From the NCBI GenBank assembly GCA_963805525.1, contig CAWDUT010000006.1:1711307-1775306 (forward strand): a stretch of DNA of 64,000 bases, given 5' to 3'. The stretch is from DASQFQ01 sp963805525. GTDB taxonomy: Bacteria; Actinomycetota; Thermoleophilia; Solirubrobacterales; Solirubrobacteraceae. The position numbers were made by a program, and so were the translations under genes. Position 1 is the first letter of the stretch, and each line of letters starts with the position of its first letter. Of the stretch, positions 26,555-34,900 are shown one piece after another. The notes beneath the pieces were generated by a model. That model was not told the DNA's origin, searched no databases, and saw only the letters and a list, made by a program, of their open reading frames with translations.

Positions 26555-27762
26555 GCGCAGAGCTCGGCGTAGTCGCTCAGCGGCGGCGGGACGACCTGCG
26601 GGCCCGCCAACGGGATCAGCTCGGCGACCGGCGGCGGCTCCGGGCGCATCCTCGGCGCCGGCTGCCAGATCCCGTGCTCGTAGCTGCGCCGGTAGTCGGC
26701 GACGGTGTGGCCGTGGTGGTCGATCCAGACCCGGTCGCGGTTCCAGCGCAGCTCGACGCGCTGCTGGATCAGGCTCTCGGGCGCCCGGTAGAAGCAGCGG
26801 CCGAACTTCAGATAGCCGTCGGCCGGGACCCGCGACCAGCGACGTCCGGCGGCGTCAAAGCCGACCGGCGGCAGCGGCCGCAGTTGCTCGCGCTCGTGCG
26901 CGAGCCGCTCGGCGACGACATGCCGGCCGCTCGCGTGCCGGCGCGGCAGCGCGACCCGGTCACGCCAGTCCGCGTAGACGCGATCGAGCTCGCCCAGCTC
27001 CGCGAAGCGCCTGGCCGGCCAGAAACCGGTCTTCAGATAGCGGACCGCGCCCTCGACCGAGCCCTTCTCGCGCGGCGTTTCCGGCGTGCAGGCGTGCGCG
27101 TGGAAGGCGTAATGGCCGCGCAGCTGCGAGAACCGCGGGTTCCAGTGGATGACCTCGCGATCCCCGACGCGCTCGCGCCGCGCGACCGCGGATCTGAGGT
27201 TGTCGTAGACGCACTCGCGCGGGACGCCGCCCAGCCACTCAAACGCCCGGACGTGCCCTTCCAGGAAGGACTCGATCGTCATATCGAAGGAGAAGTGCGC
27301 GCTCGCCGCCCCCGAGAACGGCAACGAGAACACCAGCGCATAGACCCGACGCTCGCGGCCCGCGATCCTCGGCCGAGTCGGCATCTCGCCCCAATCGACC
27401 TGCAGCACCTGCCCCGGCCGATAACCCGTGCGCTGCGCCGCCCGTTCCGTCCTCGGCCGCAGCAGCGCGAGGCGCTTGCGGACCAGATCGACCGACCCGG
27501 TGTAGCCATAATCGTCGCGCAAGATCTCCGTGACCCGCGGCGCCTTGATGTCCTCCCACTCCGTGATCAACTGTCGCAGCACCGGTTCCAGCGGGTCGAG
27601 CATCGATCCCGCCGCCGCCCGCGAGTAGCTCGGCGGCTCGATCGCTTCGACCATCCGCTCTTGAGGCTGTCTGCGCTGTGCTGCAGTCACGAGCCGTACC
27701 GGGCCAGGCGGGCATGGATAAACCAGCGGAGCGGCCCGGAGTAGCGCGCGGTGATTGGCCAC
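26551..27762 (-). pseudogene. istA: IS21-family transposase IstA, N-terminus degraded
   Basis: DDE transposase of an IS21 element. Present: YGYTGSVDLVRKRL, the core strand VLQVDWGEMP (first catalytic Asp), CVYDNLRSAV (second Asp), PETPREKGSVEGAVRYLKTGF (catalytic Glu) and the C-terminal beta domain. Missing: the N-terminal HTH of about 50 residues; the first 36 codons of the open frame are not IstA-like. With istB also cut, the element has lost both ends and cannot move by itself. Confidence 0.85.
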
Positions 27763-27935
27763 ACCGCCTCCATGTCACGAACCGGCTGGCGCCGCCCCCC
27801 GCGCGTAGATGTCGTAGAGGATCACGGCTGCGGAACCAGACGCGCTGCGATCGAGTGGCATGCAAGGATCGTCAGCCAGCCTGGCGGCATGGGATGTTCG
27901 CTTCGGTCGTCGGCAGAGCCCAGGCCGGATGGCGC

Positions 27936-28829
27936 TCAGCTCACCAGCCGGAGGTGTGCGCGGCCGGTTGATCGCTGGAGCGCCTTCCGGGCGGCCGCGC
28001 GCGCGTCCGTGATGAGCCGGTGGGAGTGCTCGAAGCTCGTGGGCTGCACGCACCTGGTGTTTGGCGCGGGGAGCATGATCAGCTCGGCCTCTGCCGAGTA
28101 TCTGGCGACGTCGGCCTGAACCCGACAGCCCACGAGCAGATGGACTCCCTGAATGGCCGCGTCGAGCGCGCAGGTCGGGATGCGCGTGGGTCGGTCGTGC
28201 GGCGCTTGCGTCGGCAGGATGTAGATGCGCTCGGCGCCGAGCTCGACCGCGTGGGAGATCGGCGTGTTGTTGATGACGCCGCCGTCGATCAGCCGCCGCT
28301 CGCCGATCGCGACCGGGGGGAAGATCCCCGGAATCGACGCAGACGCAGCGATGGCCTCCACCGCCGGACCTTCGGAGAGGAGCAGCTCGCGTCCTTCGAC
28401 CAGGTCGAACGCGACCAGATGGAGCGGGATAGCCGCATCGGCGAGGTCCTCAAACTGGATGTACCTCTGGATCAGTCGCCGCAGCTCGCGATCCGACACG
28501 AGGTGATCGCGCCGACCGCACACGCCGCCGACGAGCGCACTCATCCTGAGCGGAAAGACGTCCTGCCGCTGAAGGTCGCGCCACACTCGGCCGAGTTCCG
28601 TCGCTGTCTGCGGGGACTGGAGCCGCGATGCGACGAAAGCGGCGTTGAGCGCGCCCACAGAGGTGCCGACCAGAAAGTCAGGCGTCACGCCCTGCTCGTA
28701 CAGCGCCTCGAGCATCCCAACCTGCAACGCCCCGAGGCCCGCGCCGCCCGAAAGAACGAACGCCGTACGCGGGCTCGAAGCACCGCCCGTCGCAAGCCTC
28801 TGCGGTCGATCCAGCGTCGTGGTCGTCAT
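27936..28829 (-). CDS. Patatin-like phospholipase
   Basis: 297 residues. Patatin fold: SGGAGLGALQVGMLEAL (oxyanion loop, about 27-43), nucleophile elbow GTSVGALN with Ser57, and DGGVINNTP holding the catalytic Asp near 197. Hydrolyses acyl lipids; no signal peptide or membrane segment, so cytosolic. Last gene of a five-gene operon; its ATG is four bases after the preceding stop. Bacterial patatins are used in lipid turnover or as effectors; which applies here is not shown. Confidence 0.9.
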   Translation of the reverse strand: MTTTTLDRPQRLATGGASSPRTAFVLSGGAGLGALQVGMLEALYEQGVTPDFLVGTSVGALNAAFVASRLQSPQTATELGRVWRDLQRQDVFPLRMSALVGGVCGRRDHLVSDRELRRLIQRYIQFEDLADAAIPLHLVAFDLVEGRELLLSEGPAVEAIAASASIPGIFPPVAIGERRLIDGGVINNTPISHAVELGAERIYILPTQAPHDRPTRIPTCALDAAIQGVHLLVGCRVQADVARYSAEAELIMLPAPNTRCVQPTSFEHSHRLITDARAAARKALQRSTGRAHLRLVS

Positions 28830-28833
28830 CGCG

Positions 28834-29118
28834 CTACCACGCTCCCGGGACCGCCTGCATGCGCGCCAACTGGTGCATGAGACCGGTCTCCGCCAGGTGC
28901 CCGACCCGGCTCATCAGGTTGGCGTACGTCGTTGCTGCGCGCTCCTCACGGTCGAGCGCCGACTGATATCTCTCGAACGCCAGCGGCTCGTCCAACGCGC
29001 CCGCGGCGCTCCAGGCGCGATACGCGGCGCGGACTGCATCGCGCTCGGAACGCCACTCCGTGTAAGCGGCGACAGCTGCGTCGACGCGCGCGCGTCTGCG
29101 GGCGGCGCCCCAGATCAT
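28834..29118 (-). CDS. Small helical protein of an unnamed family
   Basis: 94 residues from ATG 29118, which overlaps the previous stop (ATGA). Mostly helical: AYTEWRSERDAVRAAYRAW (20-38) and FERYQSALDREERAATTYANL (about 49-69). The same pattern occurs in the protein at 60583-60834 and a fossil at 25152-25320, so this is a small family with several copies in this genome. Function unknown. Tightly packed between a 60-residue unknown and patatin. Confidence 0.7.
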   Translation of the reverse strand: MIWGAARRRARVDAAVAAYTEWRSERDAVRAAYRAWSAAGALDEPLAFERYQSALDREERAATTYANLMSRVGHLAETGLMHQLARMQAVPGAW

Positions 29119-29297
29119 GGGGCGTACCTGAACGGGTGGCGAAACGCGTCGGCTGCCCTGACAGGTGGAACGACGATTGCCATCAGTTCGTCGGACCGCA
29201 TGTCGTGGACGACGATCTGGGTGTGCCCGGTGTCGCGATCCCATTCAAGCGTGACCGTGAGGCCGTCGCCGTGTCGCGTATCGAGCTCAACGAACAT
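29115..29297 (-). CDS. 60-residue protein, unknown
   Basis: Short but well supported by packing: its stop overlaps the next ATG (ATGA) and its start overlaps the end of the upstream gene. Two beta strands (LTVTLEWDRDTGHTQIVVHD, then LMAIVVPP) and a conserved-looking C-terminus ADAFRHPFRYAP. No family recognised with certainty. Confidence 0.65.
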   Translation of the reverse strand: MFVELDTRHGDGLTVTLEWDRDTGHTQIVVHDMRSDELMAIVVPPVRAADAFRHPFRYAP

Positions 29298-29679
29298 CGA
29301 GCGACCCCACGTCCTCCCAACGGAAAGGCGAGAGTTCCTCGGGAGCGGTGCGTGCGAGCATTTCCCGACCCTTGCGCTGGAGCGCGCGTAGATAGTCGAG
29401 GTGGGCTGCCCAGGACGGGTCGTATGGGAGGCCGTCGATCAATTGCGCGGTGTCGGTGTGGGCGTCCAGCAACTCGTACGCGAGCTCGGCCAGGCCCGCG
29501 CCCGCCTCCGCGTCAGGTCGGTGATCGCCGCCACCGCTCGTGCCGGTGGCGCCTGGGTGCACGGCCTGGGCCGCGGCATGCGCGCGACGACCGACTGCGC
29601 CGAGCCGCAGCCAGACCACGGCCACGCCGGCGCACGCCGCGGCCTGAAGCTTGATCCCGGTTGACGCGGGTACGCTCAT
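29287..29679 (-). CDS. 130-residue protein, unknown
   Basis: ATG 29679 overlaps the LysR stop (ATGA). The N-terminus has a weak hydrophobic stretch (LQAAACAGVAVVWLRLGAV), then a Gly/Ala linker, then a helical C-terminal domain (LAELAYELLDAHTDTAQLI, WAAHLDYLRALQRKGREMLA). No domain assigned; a later start near residue 40 is possible. Its position in the operon suggests the same process as the patatin. Confidence 0.6.
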   Translation of the reverse strand: MSVPASTGIKLQAAACAGVAVVWLRLGAVGRRAHAAAQAVHPGATGTSGGGDHRPDAEAGAGLAELAYELLDAHTDTAQLIDGLPYDPSWAAHLDYLRALQRKGREMLARTAPEELSPFRWEDVGSLDVR

Positions 29680-30599
29680 GCGGCGACCAAGGATCTGTCC
29701 GATGCGATCTGCGGGCGCTGGTCAAGCGTGCGCGACGCGGCTCGGAGAAGGGCGACGGTCGGCAGGTGTTCGGTGTGCCGAGGGGAGACGATGCCGGTCA
29801 TCAGGGCCGGGCTCTCACCTTCCAGTGGGACGAAACGAACGCCTGCACCCGCGCAGCGCTCCGCAACGCATTCGGGGAGCATCGTCATCCCGGCTCCCGA
29901 CGCGACCGCCAGCAAGATCCGATCGACCTGACCGTCTGGCATCTCGATCAGCGTCGGCGAAATGCCGGCGGCGCAACACGCCGCCAACACGGCGTCATAG
30001 AGCGGCCTGTCGGCATCGCGGGGGAGCACGACGATGCGTTCCGGAGCGATCCGCTCCAGGGCGACGTGAGGCTTGACGGCGTGATCGTGACCAACGGGGA
30101 ACACCGCAACGGCTCGCTGCTCACCGAGTGGTGTCACGCGAACTCCAGCCGTTGGGACCGGCAGCGACACGACTGCGACATCCAGCTCGTCGGCTCGCAC
30201 CGCGTCGACCAGCTCGAGACCGGACCCCGGCTCGATCGTCATCTGAAGGTTGGGCATGGCTGCGACAAGGCGCCGCAAGGTTCGCGGGATGCTGGCCCGC
30301 ATGGCGGTCGGGACATAGCCGATCCGCAGGCTCGGCCGGTCGCTTGCGCTGCGTGCCGCCACCCGCGCCGCCTCTGCTTGACGGAGCACCCGGCGTGCCT
30401 CCGTGAGCAGGGCGGCCCCCCCGTCCGTCAGCGCAACCTTTCGCTGCGCGCGGTCAAACAGCCGCACCCCGAGCTCGCCCTCGAGCTTGCGTATCTGCTC
30501 TGAGACCGCGGGCTGAGCGACGTGCAGTCGCTCAGCCGCCCGGCGGAAGTGCAGCTCCTCGGCGACGGCTACGAAATACCTGAGATGACGAAGCTCCAC
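29676..30599 (-). CDS. LysR-type transcriptional regulator
   Basis: 307 residues, full length. Winged HTH at 1-60 (ELRHLRYFVAVAEELHFRRAA, LHVAQPAVSEQIRKLE) and a periplasmic-binding-like effector domain from about 90. First gene of the operon that follows (three small proteins and patatin), all joined by 4-11-base overlaps or 4-base spacing, so it probably regulates that operon and itself. Divergent from the receiver gene at 30830, with a repeat-bearing intergenic region between. Confidence 0.9.
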   Translation of the reverse strand: MELRHLRYFVAVAEELHFRRAAERLHVAQPAVSEQIRKLEGELGVRLFDRAQRKVALTDGGAALLTEARRVLRQAEAARVAARSASDRPSLRIGYVPTAMRASIPRTLRRLVAAMPNLQMTIEPGSGLELVDAVRADELDVAVVSLPVPTAGVRVTPLGEQRAVAVFPVGHDHAVKPHVALERIAPERIVVLPRDADRPLYDAVLAACCAAGISPTLIEMPDGQVDRILLAVASGAGMTMLPECVAERCAGAGVRFVPLEGESPALMTGIVSPRHTEHLPTVALLRAASRTLDQRPQIASDRSLVAA

Positions 30600-30729
30600 G
30601 ATCTCCTCCGGCCTTCACGATTCGGGACACGGTGGAGCCTGGCCGACACAAGCGTCGGTGTCTTCAAGGTCAACGCACAAATCGCCACTCAGGCAAGCCC
30701 ACATTGGGGGTATGCAGGCTGGCCCGCGT

Positions 30730-30802
30730 GGGCTAGCGCACATGCGCGGCTTGCTGGTTAGCGCACACATGCGGCTTGTGGGCTAGCGCACATGTGCGGC
30801 AC
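30730..30802. repeat. Three tandem imperfect repeats upstream of the receiver gene
   Basis: Units at about 30730-30755, 30756-30779 and 30780-30802 share GGnTAGCGCACA and TGCGGC. The centres are partly palindromic (GCACATGTGC in the third). They lie between the divergent LysR and receiver genes, 28 bases before the receiver start. The 24-26-base spacing would place three copies on similar helical faces, as for an operator, but the sequence cannot show which protein binds. Confidence 0.55.
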
Positions 30803-30829
30803 GGCGATTCCTGCGATCGTCAAGCTGCC

Positions 30830-31234
30830 ATGCCGATTCGATGCCTGATCGTCGATGACAACTCGGGCTTCCGGCGGGAAATGGGCGGCTTGCTCAAGGA
30901 GCAGGGGCTCGAGGTGGTTGGAGGCGCGGCGTCCGCCGCTGAGGCGCTCCAGCAGATCGCCGAGCTCCGACCCGACGTAGCCCTCATCGACATCGACCTC
31001 GGCCGAGACAGCGGCCTGACCCTGGCGACCCGGCTCAGGGAGACCCCAGGGCCTGCGATCCCGAGCGTGATCCTGATTTCCACCCATGACGAGCTGGCAT
31101 TCGCCGAGCTGATCGAGCGGAGCTCGGTCCTCGGATTCCTTCCGAAGACGGAGCTCTCAGGGGCGGCAATTCACCGGATGCTCGCCTCCGCTACGAGTGA
31201 GACAAGCCGGTCTGATGAGCGTCGAGGAACCTGA
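30830..31234 (+). CDS. Stand-alone receiver (response regulator without output domain)
   Basis: 134 residues from ATG 30830. Receiver features: acidic pair DD at 9-10, phospho-Asp near 54 (ALIDIDLG), Thr/Ser (LISTHDE) and Lys (FLPKTEL). There is no DNA-binding domain. Its 3' end overlaps the 3' end of the convergent LuxR-type regulator by 44 bases. Together with that regulator and the giant kinase it forms a signalling island; it may act as a phosphate sink or by protein contact. Confidence 0.85.
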   Translation: MPIRCLIVDDNSGFRREMGGLLKEQGLEVVGGAASAAEALQQIAELRPDVALIDIDLGRDSGLTLATRLRETPGPAIPSVILISTHDELAFAELIERSSVLGFLPKTELSGAAIHRMLASATSETSRSDERRGT

Positions 31235-31901
31235 TCGCGGCGAGCACACGGCGGTGATCGTCATTGCTCTCGGGCAACGCGAGCTTCATCATGATGCTGT
31301 GCACGTGTCGCTCGACCGTGCCCTCTGTGATCCAGAGTCGTCGTGCGACGCCGGCGTTCGAGCGTCCCTCCGCCATCAGCGCGAGCACCTCGCGCTCGCG
31401 AGGCGTCAGCTCTTCGAGCGGATCACCCACTTCCCGCGCCGTAACGAGCTCCTGAACAAGCAGTGGGTCAACGACCGATCCACCACGGCTTACGCGTCCA
31501 ACGGCGTCGAGAAACTCGTCGATCTCGGTGACCCGACTCTTGAGCAAATAGCCGCTCCCGCGGCCGCTTGCCAGCAGCGTCATCGCCTGCGACACCTCCA
31601 CGTGCGCAGACAGGAGCAGGATCGCCGTCTGCGGAAACTCCTTGCGGATCAGGTGCGCGGCCTGGAGGCCTTCCGTCCGATGATCTGGAGGCATGCGGAT
31701 GTCGATGACGGCCAGATTAGGTCGGCACTCGCGAACGAGCCGGATCAGCTCAGATCCGTCGCCTGCTCGGCCGACGACCTCGTAGCCGCCCCGTTCGAGC
31801 AGGCTCGCGAGGCCCTCGCGCATCAACACGTCATCGTCGGCGATGATGACTTGCGTGCCGCGCGGTTCGACTTCGGTCACGGCGAGAGTATTCCGCAGCA
31901 C
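31191..31901 (-). CDS. NarL/LuxR-type response regulator
   Basis: Receiver domain (ADDDVLMREGL, phospho-Asp in AVIDIRMP, Lys in YLLKSRVTE) plus a C-terminal LuxR HTH (LTPREREVLALMAEGRSNAG, ITEGTVERHVHSIMMKL). The annotated GTG 31901 may be preceded or followed by alternatives; GTG at about 31880 (MTEVEPRGTQ) would also fit. Divergent from the giant kinase, 83 bases apart: the natural cognate pair, since NarL-type regulators go with HisKA_3 kinases. Confidence 0.85.
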   Translation of the reverse strand: MLRNTLAVTEVEPRGTQVIIADDDVLMREGLASLLERGGYEVVGRAGDGSELIRLVRECRPNLAVIDIRMPPDHRTEGLQAAHLIRKEFPQTAILLLSAHVEVSQAMTLLASGRGSGYLLKSRVTEIDEFLDAVGRVSRGGSVVDPLLVQELVTAREVGDPLEELTPREREVLALMAEGRSNAGVARRLWITEGTVERHVHSIMMKLALPESNDDHRRVLAAIRFLDAHQTGLSHS

Positions 31902-31984
31902 GATCGCCGAAACTAGGCTAAGGCCGCGGGGAAGGCGAACTGCCCACCACCGATCAGAACGCCGACAGGGTCGCCGGCCGGAAG

Positions 31985-34900
31985 GTGGGCCGCAGGAGTA
32001 TGGTGGTCCGGGCTATGCCGTCGCCGTGGGTGGCTGTCGAAGCGGGGACCGACCTGCTCGCGCGTGCTCGGCAGATTCAGAGGAGCTGGGACCGTCTACT
32101 CGGCGAGGGCGCGCTCGGCCCTGAGCTTCCACCCCAGGCGACGGCAGGAATACGGCCGATGATCGTCGAGTCGTGGCGGCGAGTGGTTGCCACGGGCCTC
32201 GAGCCGATCGACGTGCTGCCCTCGATCGAGGCGGACCCGTCCGAGACTCGGGAGCGCTGGCTCGAGCATCCGCTTGGTTTGCTCAGCCACGTGCTCGTGG
32301 AGCCACTCCAGACGCTGGCCGAGGAGTCCAACAGCGTGGTCCAGGTGACCGATCCGTCTGGGCTCACCCTTTACCTGGGTGGCCCGGAGTGGCTGAAGGC
32401 GCGCGCTGCCGAAATGAACCTCGTCGAGGGCGCGCGGTGCAGCGAGACGGTCAACGGCACCAACGGCGTCGGTACAGCCTTGGCCACCGATCACCCCGTG
32501 CAGGTGTTCGCCTTCGAGCACTTCAGCCACCACCACCGCGAATGGGTCTGCTCCGGCGCACCTATACACGACCCGGTCTCTGGCCGACTCGTCGGGGTCA
32601 TTGACCTCACAAGCCCCTGGAAGATCGCGCATCCTCGAAGCCTGGAGCTCGTGACGACTGCGGCCAGGACGACCGAGCGATGCTTATTGGAGGAGCGGCG
32701 CGACCAGGACGCCCGGCTGAGGCGTCGCTACGGCGATCTCGCGGCGAAAAGCACCGATCTGCTCGTCAACCGAGAGGGCTACGCGCTTTTCGGCGACGAC
32801 TCGGCGCACCTACGGCCACTAGACGTTCCCGAGGGCGGCGGCGAGATCGCCATGGACGACGGGTCGATCGTCCTGGCCGAGCCGCTCGGTCAGGGCGAGG
32901 CCTATATCGTCCGCCGAGGAGCACCACGCCGCGCCGGCGCAGCACGAGGCCAGGCGCTCGAACGGGCCGAAGGACACGCGCGCGCCGGGGAAGTCGAGAG
33001 CGGCTCGCCTGGCCCAGGGGCGGGGGGGCGCCTGAGCGCATATCTGGAGGCGGCAACCGATTGCGTCATCGTGGCGGACGCGTCAGGCCGGATCGTCGAA
33101 TTCAACCCGGCTGCCGAACGGACGTTTGGCTATTCCCGCAACGAGGCGCTGGGGCGGACGATGGCCGAGCTGATCGTGCCGCCCTCGCTTCGCGAGCGCC
33201 ACACCGCCGCCTTCGCTCGCTTCGTGAAGACCCGCGCAGGGAGCATCTTCGGACGACGGGTGGAGCTGACCGGCATGCGCGCGGACGGCACCGAATTTCC
33301 TGTCGAGTTGGCGCTGAGCCAGGTCGAGACCGAGCCGCTCCTCATCTGCGGCGCGCTGCGCGACATCTCTGCGACGAAACAGACCGAGAGCCGGCTGCGC
33401 GAACTCGCAGAAGAGCAGGCCGCCCTTCGGCGGGTCGCCACGCTCGTCGCGTACGAGGCGTCTTCTGATCGCCTCGCCGCTCTCGTGGCCGAGAAGGTCG
33501 CACGCGTCTTCGACGTCCCACTGGTCAGGCTGATCCGCTACGAGCCGAATGGCTCAGTCGTGATCGGCGGCTTCAGTGAGAGTGACGACGAGCCATTCTC
33601 GATCGGTTCGCGCTGGCCGCTCGACACCCCGGGATTACTGACGACGATCCGCCAGAGCGGCCGTGCCGCCCGCGTCGAGGACTACGCCCAGCCGCCCGGC
33701 GACGGCGCTCCCGTCCTTCCAGCCGCGGGAATGCGCTCTGCGGTCGGCAGTCCGATCGTCGTCGAAGGACGTGTGTGGGGCGCGATCGTGCTTCTCTCGC
33801 CGCGACGCGCATCCCTTCCGGAGGACGCGGAGGCACGGCTCGCGGACTTCACGGAACTCGTCGCGACCGCGCTCGCGAACGCCGAGTCGCGCGCCGCGCT
33901 CAGCCGGCTCGCTGACGTGCAGGCGGCACTGCGGCGCGTGGCGACGCTCGTAGCCGGCGAAGCCTCGCCGGTCGAGCTCTTGGAAACGGTCGCGGAAGAG
34001 GTGGCGCGAGTCGTGGACGTGGAGGCCGTCGGGATGCTTCGCTTTGAGCCCGACGGGACGGCCACGCTCGTCGCGCAGTCAGACACCCCGTGGGACCCGC
34101 CTCCGCTCGGCACGCGCTTCGCGCTGGAGGGCGAGAACGTGGTCACTGCGGTGTTTCGAACGAGCGAGGCCGCCCGCCTCGACGATTGGGCTGAGGCCAC
34201 GGGCCCGGTCGCCGCAATGGCGAGCGCCCTGGGCATTCGGTCGAGCGTCGCCACTCCGATCGTCGTCGAAGGGCGGCTCTGGGGCACGCTGATCGCGGTC
34301 ACGAGTCAGAGCACGCCTCTTCCGCGAGAGACCGACTCGCGGATCGGTGAGTTCACCGAGTTGGTCGCGACAGCGATTGCCAACGCGGAAGCGCGTGACG
34401 AGCGGTCAAGGCTCGTGGAGGAGCAGGCGGCGCTACGGCGAGTCGCGACGCTCGTCGCCGAGGGAGCCGCGCCCGCTGAGGTATTCGACGCCGTCATCGC
34501 CGAGGTGGGCCAGCTGCTCGGAGCCGCCCAGACCGGCTTGGCCCGCTACGAGAATGAGCAGGAGATCTCGGTCCTCGCGATTCGCGGCCAAAGCCCTGAG
34601 GTCCTCCGCACCGAAGTGCGTCTGCCGCTCGACGGCGACAGCGTGAATGCGCGCATCCTGCGCACGGGACGCTCGGCGCGACTCAATTTCGCGGAGGCGG
34701 GGAGCGGCAGCATCGCCGAGGTACTCCGTCGCGACAACGTCAACGCCACGGTCGGGGCGCCGATCGTCGTCGACGGCGCGCTTTGGGGCATGATCGGCGC
34801 AAGCTGGAGAGGGGATGACCAACCGCCCGCGAACGCGGAGACGCGGGTTGAGAAGTTCACCGAGCTGGTGGCCACCGCGATCGCGAATACCCAGAGCCGC

